From [Enterobacter] lignolyticus SCF1 (lineage in GTDB: Bacteria; Pseudomonadota; Gammaproteobacteria; Enterobacterales; Enterobacteriaceae): DNA of 64,000 nt. The DNA lies in the NCBI RefSeq assembly GCF_000164865.1, contig NC_014618.1:124001-188000 (forward strand), written 5' to 3'. The position numbers were made by a program, and so were the translations under genes. The notes beneath the pieces were generated by a model. That model searched no databases and was not told the DNA's origin. It saw only the letters and a program-made list of their open reading frames with translations. Below, piece by piece: positions 8,464 through 17,248 of this stretch. The first letter of the stretch is position 1; each line of letters begins with the position of its first letter.

Positions 8464-9401
8464 GCTTTCTTCCCCCAGCCCTGCCACTGCTGCTGGTAGT
8501 ACTGCACCAGCGGGCTCTGACTGATGCTTTCGCCGAGCACCGTAAAGAAGCGGGTGGCGTACACCGGCGCTGGCGTCTGTTTCGGTTTACATAGTTTCAC
8601 GCCGCGGAAAGGATTACGCGGCGCGGTCGGCTGCACGGTTGTCGGCGGCGCTGTGTTTGGCGTGGAGGTATCGACCTGCGGTTCGTTCAGCAGGCTGCTC
8701 GGGCGCACCAGGGTGATGTCCGGCGGCAGGTTATACACCATCTGCTGCAGTACGCGCACCGTTGAGGGATGGGGATGGCCGATGGCGATGGCGGAGCCGG
8801 TACGGCGCGCCAGCTGAATCGCACGGTTGAACTGGAAGCGGATATCGGCCTCGTTCTGCGTATCGTCGAGGAAGACCTTACGCTTAATCACCTTCACGCC
8901 GGTGCCTGCGGCCGCCCGCGTCGCCTGGCTGTTGCCGATGGTCATACTGTCGAGAAAGTAAAGGTTGTAGCGGCTGAGCGCCTGCATCACCTTCTGCATG
9001 CCGAACAGGTTAGAGGTCATCGCGCTGCCCATATGGTTGTTCATGCCCACGGCATACGGCACCTTGCTGACCGCGTCGCGAATAATGCGCTCTATTTCAT
9101 CGCTGCTCATGTCGGGGCGCAGGGTATCTTTCTCCAGCGGCTGCTTGCTGAGCGGCGCCATCGGCATGTGGATCAGCACCTCACGCCCGCCGTTGTGCGC
9201 TTTGGTCGCCATTTCGCGCGCGTGGGGAGCGTTGGGGAGTACCGCCACGGAGATATTGACCGGCAGCGCCAGCACCTGGTTCTCCTGCTGCGGACGGTAG
9301 CCAACGTCATCGATGACGATGGCCAGTTTACCGGCCCAGGCCGGCGCCGATACCGCCAGCGCGGCGGTAAGGGAGAAAACTAACGAACGAAATTGAAGCA
9401 A
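8460..9401 (-). CDS. yibQ: Divergent polysaccharide deacetylase family protein YibQ
   Basis: The 313-residue protein starts with a signal peptide (MLQFRSLVFSLTAALAVSAP, cleavage near WAG). The following KLAIVIDDVGY, VLIHMPMAP and GHPHP segments are those of the divergent polysaccharide deacetylase (DUF610) family, a polysaccharide-deacetylase-like barrel acting in the periplasm. The substrate is not established. It starts 3 nt after the envC stop and is the last gene of the gpmM-envC-yibQ unit, as in E. coli. A proline/threonine-rich stretch (about residues 243-266) links the barrel to a short C-terminal tail. Confidence 0.9.
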   Translation of the reverse strand: MLQFRSLVFSLTAALAVSAPAWAGKLAIVIDDVGYRPQQENQVLALPVNISVAVLPNAPHAREMATKAHNGGREVLIHMPMAPLSKQPLEKDTLRPDMSSDEIERIIRDAVSKVPYAVGMNNHMGSAMTSNLFGMQKVMQALSRYNLYFLDSMTIGNSQATRAAAGTGVKVIKRKVFLDDTQNEADIRFQFNRAIQLARRTGSAIAIGHPHPSTVRVLQQMVYNLPPDITLVRPSSLLNEPQVDTSTPNTAPPTTVQPTAPRNPFRGVKLCKPKQTPAPVYATRFFTVLGESISQSPLVQYYQQQWQGWGKKA

Positions 9402-9404
9402 AAC

Positions 9405-10676
9405 TTATCTTCCCAACCACGGTTGTGGATTGACCGCCTGACCCTGGCGGCGAATTTCGAAGTAGAGTGACGGCCGGCCCTGACCGCCGCTGCTGCCCAC
9501 AAGGGCAATCGGCTGGCCGGCGCGAACCTGCGTACCGACGCTGACCAGGGCGCTCTGGTTGTAGCCGTAAAGGCTCATATCGCCTTTACCATGTTCAACG
9601 ACCACCACCAGGCCATAGCCCTGAAGCCAGTCGGCGAGGATCACGCGACCATCGGCGATGGCTTTTACCTCGGTGCCTTCTGAGGCGCCGATAACCATCC
9701 CCTTCCAACGTAGCTCACCCTGCAGTTGTTCGCCATAGCGATGTAGGGTCGGACCACGTACCGGCCAGAATGCCTGGCCGCGCGGCGCGCCGAGCCCACC
9801 GGTGCGCGACATCAGCGAACGTTCGCTTTCGGTGGGCTTGTAGGTGGTGCCCTGGCTGGCGGCTTTCTGCTGGCGATCGCGTACGGCGTCGGCTTCACGC
9901 GCTTCCTTCTCAGCGCGCGCTTTGGCCGCCGCTTCCGCCTGGGCGATGCGGTTACGCAGGCGCGATTCGTTGGCGCGCATTTCGCCCAGCTGCTGCTGGC
10001 CCTCCTGAATGGAGGATTCTAATCCTGAGAGGGTTTTCTTACGCTCGTTGCGCGCCTGCTCAAGCTTCGCCTGCTGCGCCTGCTGATCGTAAAGCAGGGT
10101 TTGTTGCTGGCTCTGCTTCTCTTCCAGCTGCGCTTTTTGCGAGGCGACCTCTTCACGCGTCTGCTTCAGCCCGGCGATGGTCTCCTGGCGCGCCTGGTTT
10201 AGGTAGCCGAAATAGGCCTGCAGACGCTGACCGCGCTGGCTCTCTTCGCCGCTGAGAATCAGCTGGATGCCGGTGTGTTCGCCCTGACGGAAGGCGGCGT
10301 CAAGCTGTGCCGCCAGGTTGCGCTCCTGCTGCGTTTTCTGCTTTTCCAGTTTGGCGATCGACGCGTTCATATCGGCGATCTGCTTATTGAGCTGGGCGAG
10401 GTTGTTCTGGGTTTCCCGCAGCTGGCGGGCGGCGGCGGAAATCGCCTCCTCCTGCGCTTTGAGCTGGGCAAGCAGCGTTGCGCGCTGCTGCTGCTGCTGG
10501 CGAACCGCCCGCTCTTTGGCGGCGATATCGGCCTGAATGGATTTCAACTGATCGCGGTCATCCGCGCGGGCGGATGCGGCGCACAGCAATACGCCAGCGC
10601 TGAGCGCGCTGGCGTAGCAGATGGATCGGACTGCCGTCGCGATCCATGTATTTGAAAAAATCGCCTTTCCCCTCAT
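9405..10676 (-). CDS. envC: Murein hydrolase activator EnvC
   Basis: EnvC is recruited by FtsEX to the septum, where it activates amidases AmiA and AmiB for daughter-cell separation. The 423-residue protein has an N-terminal signal or anchor segment, a long Gln/Glu/Lys-rich coiled coil (about residues 40-275) and a C-terminal LytM domain (about 300-423). The LytM domain is degenerate: the HxH zinc motif is replaced by LYFEI near the end, as expected for an activator rather than a hydrolase. It lies 9 nt downstream of gpmM. Confidence 0.95.
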   Translation of the reverse strand: MRGKAIFSNTWIATAVRSICYASALSAGVLLCAASARADDRDQLKSIQADIAAKERAVRQQQQQRATLLAQLKAQEEAISAAARQLRETQNNLAQLNKQIADMNASIAKLEKQKTQQERNLAAQLDAAFRQGEHTGIQLILSGEESQRGQRLQAYFGYLNQARQETIAGLKQTREEVASQKAQLEEKQSQQQTLLYDQQAQQAKLEQARNERKKTLSGLESSIQEGQQQLGEMRANESRLRNRIAQAEAAAKARAEKEAREADAVRDRQQKAASQGTTYKPTESERSLMSRTGGLGAPRGQAFWPVRGPTLHRYGEQLQGELRWKGMVIGASEGTEVKAIADGRVILADWLQGYGLVVVVEHGKGDMSLYGYNQSALVSVGTQVRAGQPIALVGSSGGQGRPSLYFEIRRQGQAVNPQPWLGR

Positions 10677-10685
10677 GGGGAGGGA

Positions 10686-12233
10686 TTATTTCACGATGAA
10701 CAGCGGCTTGCCAGTCATCTCTTGCGGGATTTCCATACCCATCAGCGTCAGCATGGTCGGCGCGATGTCGGAAAGCTTGCCGCCTTCGACCGCGGTTACC
10801 GCTTTATCGCCAACGTAAATCAGCGGTACCGGCAGGTTGGTGTGCGCGGTGTGCGCCTGGCCGGTGGACGGGTCGCGCATCTGCTCGGCGTTGCCGTGGT
10901 CGGCGGTGATCAGCATCTGGCCGCCAACGGCTTCCACCGCTTTGGTCACTTCGGCAATGCAGTGATCCAGCGCTTCTACCGCTTTAATTGCCGCGTCCAT
11001 CACGCCAGTATGGCCGACCATATCGCCGTTCGGGTAGTTACAGATAATGGCGTCGAACGTGCCGCCCTTGATCGCGGCCACCAGTTTTTCTGTCAGCTCG
11101 GCGGAGCTCATTTCCGGCTGCAGGTCGTAGGTCGCGACCTTCGGCGAATTGATGAGAATACGCTCTTCACCGGCAAACGGCTCTTCTACGCCGCCGTTAA
11201 AGAAGAAGGTGACGTGGGCGTATTTTTCCGTTTCGGAGATGCGCAGCTGGGTTTTATCGTGTTTGGCCATCCACTCGCCGAAGGTGTTCGCCAGCGATGC
11301 CGGCGGGTAAGCGCACGGCGCTTTAATATCGGCGGCGTATTCGGTCAGCATGATGAAATCGCCAAGCTGCACCGTTTTCTTACGGGCAAAACCGTCGAAG
11401 TCGGCGTTAACGAACGCGCGGGTGATTTCACGGGCGCGGTCGGCGCGGAAGTTCATGAAAATCAGCGCATCGCCGTCTTGCATGGCGGCATCCGCCTGGC
11501 CTTCGGCGCGGATAACGGTCGCTTTCACGAACTCATCGTTTTCGTCGCGGGCATAGGCGGCTTCAAGACCGGCCACGGCGGTAGCGAACTGGAACTCGCC
11601 TTTCGCCTGGGTCAGCAGGTCATAAGCGCACTCAACGCGATCCCAGCGGTTGTCGCGGTCCATGGCGTAGTAACGGCCGATGATGGATGCGACGCGGCCT
11701 TTGCCCAGCGCGGCGAATTTGTCTTCAAACTTTTGCAGGGAGGATTGCGCGCTGCGCGGCGGCGTGTCGCGGCCGTCCAGGAAAGCGTGCAGATAGATTT
11801 TTTCCGCACCGCGTTCGGCGGCCAGTTCGACCATCGCCATGATGTGGTCTTCGTGGCTGTGTACGCCGCCTGCGGAGAGCAGGCCCATAATGTGCACCGC
11901 TTTACCGGCGGCAACGGCGTTATCCACCGCGCCGGTCAGTACGGCGTTTTTGAAGAAGGCGCGCTCTTTAATTTCCACATCCAGGCGAGTCAGATCCTGG
12001 TACACGATACGACCCGCGCCCAGGTTGACGTGGCCCACTTCGGAGTTACCCATCTGACGGTCCGGCAGACCCACTTCAAGGCCGGATGCGTCAATCAGGG
12101 TGTGCGGGCGTTTTGCCCACAGGCTATCCATAACCGGCGTTTTCGCGTTGAAAATCGCGTTATCCTGCTGCTCTTCACGGTAGCCGTAGCCATCCAGAAT
12201 CACCAGTACCATAGGTTTTTTAGAAACCGACAT
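10686..12233 (-). CDS. gpmM: 2,3-bisphosphoglycerate-independent phosphoglycerate mutase
   Basis: GpmM (GpmI) interconverts 3- and 2-phosphoglycerate in glycolysis using two metal ions. The 515-residue protein is the normal length. The alkaline-phosphatase-like core begins with VLVILDGYGY (about residues 9-18, metal-ligand Asp), the phosphoserine lies in GNSEVGH near residue 64, and the second metal site includes TADHGNAEQM near 445. It heads the minus-strand gpmM-envC-yibQ unit, and its promoter should lie in the 247 bp that separate it from yibN. Confidence 0.97.
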   Translation of the reverse strand: MSVSKKPMVLVILDGYGYREEQQDNAIFNAKTPVMDSLWAKRPHTLIDASGLEVGLPDRQMGNSEVGHVNLGAGRIVYQDLTRLDVEIKERAFFKNAVLTGAVDNAVAAGKAVHIMGLLSAGGVHSHEDHIMAMVELAAERGAEKIYLHAFLDGRDTPPRSAQSSLQKFEDKFAALGKGRVASIIGRYYAMDRDNRWDRVECAYDLLTQAKGEFQFATAVAGLEAAYARDENDEFVKATVIRAEGQADAAMQDGDALIFMNFRADRAREITRAFVNADFDGFARKKTVQLGDFIMLTEYAADIKAPCAYPPASLANTFGEWMAKHDKTQLRISETEKYAHVTFFFNGGVEEPFAGEERILINSPKVATYDLQPEMSSAELTEKLVAAIKGGTFDAIICNYPNGDMVGHTGVMDAAIKAVEALDHCIAEVTKAVEAVGGQMLITADHGNAEQMRDPSTGQAHTAHTNLPVPLIYVGDKAVTAVEGGKLSDIAPTMLTLMGMEIPQEMTGKPLFIVK

Positions 12234-12480
12234 TGCGACAACCTCATGCTCACGAGATAAAAAATTTGCGTAATTTTACTACAGCTGAATCGATCAAATA
12301 GCCACAGAAGATCAAAAAAGGGCGCAGCATCGCGCGAAGTTTGCCCATTTTTGCCCTAAATTTTTCGTTCCAGGCCGCAGAAAATGGATTAGCTTGTGCG
12401 CGGCTGGCTGTATTTGCCACAACGCACAGGTATACTCCTTCCCTGGTTTTTAATCACTGAGTCGGGAGTTATACCCCCCC

Positions 12481-12912
12481 ATGCAAGAAATTATGCAATT
12501 TGTTGGCCGTCACCCCATACTGAGTATCGCGTGGATCGCGTTACTGGCGGCCGTGCTGTTTACCACCTTTAAAGGGCTGACCTCAAAGGTAAAAGTCATC
12601 ACCCGCGGCGAAGCGACGCGTCTTATCAACAAAGAAGACGCCATCGTAGTGGATTTACGCCAGCGCGACGACTTCCGTAAGGGCCATATCGCGGGTTCCG
12701 TTAACCTGCTACCTAACGAAATCAAAGCAAACAACGTCGGTGAGCTTGAAAAACATAAAGATAAACCCATCATCGTTGTTGATGGTTCCGGTATGCAGGC
12801 TCAGGAACCGGCCAGCGCGTTGTCCAAAGCGGGCTTCGTACAAGTGTATGTCCTGAAAGAAGGCATTGCAGGCTGGAGCGGCGAAAACCTGCCACTGGCG
12901 CGTGGAAAGTAA
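12481..12912 (+). CDS. yibN: Membrane-anchored rhodanese-like protein YibN
   Basis: This 143-residue protein has one N-terminal membrane segment (about residues 13-30) and a single cytoplasmic rhodanese domain (about 40-140, with VVDLRQRDDFRKGHIAGSVN). The catalytic-loop region reads VVDGSGMQAQEP and there is no cysteine anywhere in the protein, so a cysteine-persulfide sulfurtransferase mechanism is not available. It precedes grxC and secB, as in E. coli, 17 bp upstream of grxC. The role is probably scaffolding or membrane-related rather than sulfur transfer; that is inference. Confidence 0.92.
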   Translation: MQEIMQFVGRHPILSIAWIALLAAVLFTTFKGLTSKVKVITRGEATRLINKEDAIVVDLRQRDDFRKGHIAGSVNLLPNEIKANNVGELEKHKDKPIIVVDGSGMQAQEPASALSKAGFVQVYVLKEGIAGWSGENLPLARGK

Positions 12913-12929
12913 TTTTCAGAGGTAAAGTC

Positions 12930-13181
12930 ATGGCCAATATTGAGATCTACACCAAAGCAACCTGCCCGTTCTGCCATCGCGCGAAAGCGCTGCTGAACAG
13001 CAAAGGCGTCACCTTTCAGGAGCTACCTGTCGACGGCGACGCGGCAAAACGCGAAGAGATGATTCAACGTAGTGGCCGCACGACGGTGCCGCAGATTTTT
13101 ATTGACGCACAGCACATTGGCGGCTGTGACGACTTGTATGCACTTGATGCGCGTGGTGGACTTGATCCCCTTCTGCGCTAA
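12930..13181 (+). CDS. grxC: Glutaredoxin 3
   Basis: GrxC is an 83-residue dithiol glutaredoxin that reduces protein disulfides and glutathione mixed disulfides in the cytoplasm. The active site CPFC is at residues 12-15, the TVPQIF cis-proline loop is near 50-56, and GGCDDL, which contacts glutathione, lies at about 66-71. An AGAGGTAA site precedes the ATG. It lies in the yibN-grxC-secB-gpsA run, 21 bp before secB. Confidence 0.97.
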   Translation: MANIEIYTKATCPFCHRAKALLNSKGVTFQELPVDGDAAKREEMIQRSGRTTVPQIFIDAQHIGGCDDLYALDARGGLDPLLR

Positions 13182-13202
13182 CCCGTTTTCAAGGATAAAA
13201 AA

Positions 13203-13670
13203 ATGTCAGAACAAAACAACACTGAAATGACTTTCCAGATTCAGCGTATCTACACCAAGGATGTGTCTTTCGAAGCGCCGAATGCGCCGCACGTTTTCCA
13301 GAAAGATTGGCAGCCAGAAGTTAAACTTGATCTTGATACCGCTTCCAGCCAGCTGGCTGATGGCGTTTATGAAGTGGTGCTGCGCGTTACCGTTACCGCC
13401 TCCCTGGGCGAAGAAACCGCGTTCCTGTGCGAAGTGCAGCAGGGCGGCATTTTCTCCATCGAAGGCATCGACGGTAACCAGATGGCGCATTGCCTGGGCG
13501 CATACTGCCCGAACATTCTGTTCCCGTATGCCCGTGAGTGCATCACCAGCCTGGTTTCCCGCGGCACCTTCCCGCAACTGAACCTTGCGCCGGTGAACTT
13601 TGATGCGCTGTTTATGAACTATCTGCAGCAGCAGGCTGGCGAAGGTGCTGAACAACATCAGGATGCCTGA
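13203..13670 (+). CDS. secB: Protein-export chaperone SecB
   Basis: SecB is the homotetrameric cytoplasmic chaperone that keeps precursor proteins unfolded and delivers them to SecA. The 155-residue protein has the family length and shows FQIQRIYTKDVSFEAPNAP at its N-terminus and the LFPYARECITSLVSRGTFP core near residues 100-120. The acidic, Gln-rich C-terminus is where SecA binds. Its TGA overlaps the gpsA ATG by one base, so the two are translationally coupled. Confidence 0.98.
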   Translation: MSEQNNTEMTFQIQRIYTKDVSFEAPNAPHVFQKDWQPEVKLDLDTASSQLADGVYEVVLRVTVTASLGEETAFLCEVQQGGIFSIEGIDGNQMAHCLGAYCPNILFPYARECITSLVSRGTFPQLNLAPVNFDALFMNYLQQQAGEGAEQHQDA

Positions 13671-14689
13671 TGAACGCACGTAACGCTGCAATGACTGTGA
13701 TCGGTGCCGGCTCTTACGGCACCGCTCTTGCCATCACCCTGGCAAGAAACGGGCACGATGTCGTGCTCTGGGGCCACGATCCTCGCCATATCTCGACGCT
13801 GCAGCATGACCGCTGCAACGCGGCTTTCCTTCCTGACGTTCCCTTTCCCGATACGCTGCACCTGGAAAGCGACCTTGCCGTCGCCCTGGCCGCCAGCCGC
13901 GATATCCTCGTGGTGGTGCCAAGCCATGTCTTCGGCGACGTGCTGCGCCAGATTAAACCGCTGATGCGTGCTGACGCCCGGCTGGTATGGGCGACCAAAG
14001 GTCTGGAAGCGGAGACCGGACGTTTGCTGCAGGACGTGGCGCGTGAGGCGCTCGGAGATACCATTCCGCTTGCCGTTATTTCCGGACCGACGTTCGCAAA
14101 AGAGCTGGCGGCAGGCTTGCCGACGGCGATTTCGCTGGCGTCGACCGATCCGCAGTTCGCCGACGACCTGCAAAAGCTGCTGCACTGCGGCAAGAGCTTT
14201 CGCGTCTACAGCAACCCGGATTTCATCGGCGTCCAGCTGGGCGGCGCGGTGAAAAACGTGATTGCGATTGGCGCCGGGATGTCCGACGGCATCGGTTTTG
14301 GCGCCAACGCCCGTACGGCGTTGATTACCCGCGGCCTGGCGGAAATGTCCCGTCTTGGCGCGGCGCTGGGCGCCGATCCGGCCACCTTTATGGGGATGGC
14401 CGGGCTGGGCGACCTGGTGCTCACCTGTACCGACAACCAGTCGCGTAACCGCCGCTTTGGCATGATGCTCGGTCAGGGCATGGACGTGCAGGGCGCGCAG
14501 GATAAGATTGGCCAGGTGGTGGAAGGCTACCGCAATACCAAGGAAGTTCGCGCATTGGCCCACCGTTTCGGGGTGGAAATGCCAATAACCGAGGAAATTT
14601 ATCAGGTATTGTATTGCGGAAAAAACGCGCGCGAGGCAGCATTGACCTTACTGGGTCGTGCTCGCAAGGACGAGCGTAGCCACCATTAG
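13670..14689 (+). CDS. gpsA: NAD(P)-dependent glycerol-3-phosphate dehydrogenase
   Basis: GpsA reduces dihydroxyacetone phosphate to sn-glycerol 3-phosphate, the backbone for phospholipids. The 339-residue protein has the N-terminal glycine motif IGAGSYGTAL (residues 11-20). GPTFAKE (about 138-144) and the catalytic-lysine region GGAVKNVIAIG (near 195) match the family. It starts within the secB stop codon (TGATG). A GC-rich hairpin and then cysE follow. Confidence 0.97.
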   Translation: MNARNAAMTVIGAGSYGTALAITLARNGHDVVLWGHDPRHISTLQHDRCNAAFLPDVPFPDTLHLESDLAVALAASRDILVVVPSHVFGDVLRQIKPLMRADARLVWATKGLEAETGRLLQDVAREALGDTIPLAVISGPTFAKELAAGLPTAISLASTDPQFADDLQKLLHCGKSFRVYSNPDFIGVQLGGAVKNVIAIGAGMSDGIGFGANARTALITRGLAEMSRLGAALGADPATFMGMAGLGDLVLTCTDNQSRNRRFGMMLGQGMDVQGAQDKIGQVVEGYRNTKEVRALAHRFGVEMPITEEIYQVLYCGKNAREAALTLLGRARKDERSHH

Positions 14690-14702
14690 TTTGTCACCTG
14701 AA

Positions 14703-14731
14703 CAACCCGGCCAGCGCAGAACTGGCCGGTT
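14703..14731 (+). terminator. Hairpin in the gpsA-cysE spacer
   Basis: CCGGCCAG (14707-14714) pairs with CTGGCCGG (14722-14729), and the stem extends to CAAC/GTTG with one bulge. It sits 13 nt after the gpsA stop. There is no strong T tract, so it may attenuate or protect the mRNA rather than terminate. Confidence 0.5.
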
Positions 14732-14755
14732 GTAACATATTGTCTGGAGCAAGCC

Positions 14756-15577
14756 ATGCCGTGTGAAGAACTGGAAATTGTCTGGAACAACATCAAAGCC
14801 GAAGCCCGTCAGCTTGCCGATTGCGAGCCGATGCTCGCCAGTTTCTACCACGCGACGCTCCTCAAGCACGAAAACCTCGGCAGCGCGTTGAGCTATATGC
14901 TGGCCAATAAGCTGGCCTCCTCGATCATGCCGGCGATCGCCATTCGTGAAGTGGTAGAAGAGGCCTACGCCGCCGATCCGGAGATGATCGCCTCCGCCGC
15001 CTGCGATATTCAGGCCGTGCGCACCCGCGACCCGGCGGTGGATAAATACTCCACGCCGCTGCTCTACCTGAAAGGTTTTCATGCGCTGCAGGCCTACCGC
15101 ATCGGGCACTGGCTGTGGAATCAGGGGCGCCGCGCGCTGGCGATTTTCCTGCAAAATCAGGTCTCGGTGACCTTCCAGGTCGACATTCATCCGGCGGCGA
15201 AAATTGGCCGCGGCATCATGCTCGACCACGCCACCGGCATTGTGGTGGGGGAAACGGCGGTGATTGAGAACGATGTGTCGATTCTGCAGTCGGTGACGCT
15301 CGGCGGTACCGGCAAAACCAGCGGCGATCGCCACCCGAAAATTCGTGAAGGGGTGATGATTGGCGCGGGCGCGAAAATCCTCGGCAATATCGAAGTCGGC
15401 CGCGGCGCGAAGATCGGCGCCGGTTCCGTGGTGCTACAGCCCGTTCCGCCGCATACCACTGCCGCAGGCGTTCCGGCGCGTATCGTCGGCAAGCCTGACA
15501 GCGATAAGCCGGCCATGGATATGGATCAGCACTTTAACGGTATTCACCATACCTTTGAGTACGGCGACGGTATTTAG
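14756..15577 (+). CDS. cysE: Serine O-acetyltransferase
   Basis: CysE acetylates L-serine with acetyl-CoA, the first step of cysteine synthesis, and is feedback-inhibited by cysteine. The 273-residue protein has the all-helical N-terminal SATase domain (about residues 5-110) and a left-handed beta-helix of hexapeptide repeats (about 140-255), including DHATGIVVGETAVI with the catalytic His-Asp region. It ends in a flexible tail finishing in YGDGI; the terminal Ile is the family feature that inserts into cysteine synthase CysK. Its stop overlaps the trmL stop tail-to-tail by 4 bp. Confidence 0.98.
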   Translation: MPCEELEIVWNNIKAEARQLADCEPMLASFYHATLLKHENLGSALSYMLANKLASSIMPAIAIREVVEEAYAADPEMIASAACDIQAVRTRDPAVDKYSTPLLYLKGFHALQAYRIGHWLWNQGRRALAIFLQNQVSVTFQVDIHPAAKIGRGIMLDHATGIVVGETAVIENDVSILQSVTLGGTGKTSGDRHPKIREGVMIGAGAKILGNIEVGRGAKIGAGSVVLQPVPPHTTAAGVPARIVGKPDSDKPAMDMDQHFNGIHHTFEYGDGI

Positions 15578-16047
15578 CTTCTCAACACGGCGCCTGCATA
15601 GCCCAGCTGGCGCCACGCCTCATAGACCACTACCGATACCGCGTTAGACAGGTTCATACTGCGGCTGTCCGGCATCATCGGAATACGAATTTTTTGCTCA
15701 GCGGGCAGGGCGTCAAGAATGCTCGCCGGCAGGCCGCGTGTTTCCGGACCAAACATCAGATAGTCCCCGTCCCGATAGCTCACGGCGCTGTGGGCGGGCG
15801 TGCCTTTGGTGGTCAGGGCAAACAGACGCTGCGGCTTTTCCGCGTCGGCAAAAGCCGCATAGTCGTGATGGCGCACCACGGCCGTAAATTCGTGATAGTC
15901 CAGCCCGGCGCGGCGCAGGCGCTTATCGTCCCACGTAAAGCCCATCGGCTCGATGATGTGCAGACGAAACCCGGTGTTGGCGCACAGGCGGATAATGTTG
16001 CCGGTGTTGGGTGGGATCTCTGGTTCGAATAAAACGATGTTAAGCAT
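15574..16047 (-). CDS. trmL: tRNA (cytidine/uridine-2'-O-)-methyltransferase TrmL
   Basis: TrmL is a SPOUT-class, trefoil-knot methyltransferase that 2'-O-methylates the wobble base of leucine tRNAs. The 157-residue protein starts MLNIVLFEPEIPPNTGNIIR, with NTGN at residues 14-17, and ends with the knot motifs LMFGPETRGLP and MMPDSRSMNLSNAVSVVVYE. The start codon is 2 nt from a GC-rich hairpin that contains its ribosome-binding sequence, and it lies downstream of lldD on the same strand. It converges on cysE. Confidence 0.96.
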   Translation of the reverse strand: MLNIVLFEPEIPPNTGNIIRLCANTGFRLHIIEPMGFTWDDKRLRRAGLDYHEFTAVVRHHDYAAFADAEKPQRLFALTTKGTPAHSAVSYRDGDYLMFGPETRGLPASILDALPAEQKIRIPMMPDSRSMNLSNAVSVVVYEAWRQLGYAGAVLRS

Positions 16048-16048
16048 G

Positions 16049-16072
16049 CTGCCCCCTTAATTGCGGGGGCAG
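16049..16072 (-). promoter_or_regulatory. Hairpin covering the trmL ribosome-binding site / lldD terminator
   Basis: CTGCCCCC (16049-16056) and GGGGGCAG (16065-16072) form a perfect 8-bp stem with an 8-nt loop. On the minus strand the 3' arm reads AAGGGGGCAG and ends 2 nt before the trmL ATG, so it contains the only plausible trmL ribosome-binding site. It is also placed to act as the lldPRD terminator, although no T tract follows. Confidence 0.6.
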
Positions 16073-16090
16073 GATAGCAGAATTTGCCGA

Positions 16091-17248
16091 TTACCGCGCT
16101 GCGAGTCGGTTTAACTCCTGCACCAGCGAATCCTGGCTGATTTCCCCGATAGACTTCGCGCCGGTCAGCGTCATCGCCACTTTCATCTCTTTTTCAATCA
16201 GATTGAGCAGGTTGGCCACGCCCTGGCGGCCATGGGTGGCGAGGGCGTACAGGTACGCGCGGCCGAGCAGCACGCTGTCGGCGCCAAGGGCAATCATCCG
16301 CACGACGTCGAGACCGTTGCGAATGCCGCTGTCGGCGAGGATGGCGATATCGCCTTTCACCGCATCGGCTATGGCCGGGAGCGCGCGGGCGGATGAGAGC
16401 ACACCGTCAAGCTGGCGGCCGCCGTGGTTGGACACGACGATGCCGTCCGCGCCAAAGCGCACCGCATCCCGGGCGTCCTCCGGGTCGAGGAGCCCTTTGA
16501 TCACCATCGGGCCGTCCCAGAACTCGCGGATCCACTCCAGGTCCTTCCATGATATCGACGGATCGAAGTTGTTCGCCAGCCAGCCGATGTAATCTTCAAG
16601 GCCGGTCGGTTTGCCCAGATAGGTTGAAATGTTCCCCAGGTCGTGCGGACGACCGTTCAGGCCGACGTCCCATGCCCACTGCGGGTGGGTGACGGCCTGC
16701 CAGTAGCGGCGCATCGCCGCGTTCGGGCCGCTCATCCCGGAGTGTGCGTCGCGGTAGCGGGCGCCGGGCGTTGGCATATCAACGGTGAATACCAGCGTGG
16801 AGCAGCCCGCCGCTTTGGCGCGCTCCAGCGCGTTGCGCATAAAGCCGCGATCGCGCAGCACGTAGAGCTGGAACCACATCGGGCGCCTGAGGGTGGGCGC
16901 GACCTCTTCAATCGGGCAGACCGACACCGTCGAGAGGGTGAAAGGGATGCCTTTTTCATCGGCGGCGCCAGCGGCCTGCACCTCGCCGCGACGGGCGTAC
17001 ATGCCGCAGAGCCCGACGGGTGCCAGCGCCACCGGCATGGAGAGTTGCTCGTTAAACAGCGTGGTTTCCAGGCTCAGGTTGGCCATGTTTTTCAGCACCC
17101 GCTGGCGCAGCGCAACCTGCGACAGGTCCTCAACGTTGCGGCGCAGGGTGTGCTCTGCATAGGCGCCGCCGTCGATGTAATGAAACAGGAACGGCGGCAG
17201 AATACGCTGCGCCGCCGCCCGATAGTCGCTTGCTGCTGAAATAATCAT
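16091..17248 (-). CDS. lldD: L-lactate dehydrogenase (quinone), FMN-dependent
   Basis: LldD oxidises L-lactate to pyruvate at the inner membrane and passes electrons to quinone. It belongs to the FMN-dependent alpha-hydroxy-acid dehydrogenase family: QLYVLRDRG (about residues 127-135), the catalytic His-Arg pair in VVSNHGGRQLDG (about 271-282), and the FMN phosphate region ADSGIRNGLDV (about 306-316). At 385 residues it is about 11 shorter at the C-terminus than I recall for E. coli LldD; the catalytic core is complete. It overlaps lldR by 4 bp (ATGA). Confidence 0.97.
   Translation of the reverse strand: MIISAASDYRAAAQRILPPFLFHYIDGGAYAEHTLRRNVEDLSQVALRQRVLKNMANLSLETTLFNEQLSMPVALAPVGLCGMYARRGEVQAAGAADEKGIPFTLSTVSVCPIEEVAPTLRRPMWFQLYVLRDRGFMRNALERAKAAGCSTLVFTVDMPTPGARYRDAHSGMSGPNAAMRRYWQAVTHPQWAWDVGLNGRPHDLGNISTYLGKPTGLEDYIGWLANNFDPSISWKDLEWIREFWDGPMVIKGLLDPEDARDAVRFGADGIVVSNHGGRQLDGVLSSARALPAIADAVKGDIAILADSGIRNGLDVVRMIALGADSVLLGRAYLYALATHGRQGVANLLNLIEKEMKVAMTLTGAKSIGEISQDSLVQELNRLAAR

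Noticed and set aside
10722..12260. A 512-codon open frame on the plus strand opposite gpmM
   Set aside because: It mirrors gpmM codon by codon in a GC-rich gene. Its product is Arg/His/Gly/Val-rich with no recognisable motif, while gpmM on the other strand is an unambiguous full-length enzyme.
16091..17248. LldD as a truncated pseudogene because it is about 11 residues shorter than E. coli LldD
   Set aside because: The whole catalytic barrel is intact and only a non-conserved C-terminal tail is missing, so it should be functional.
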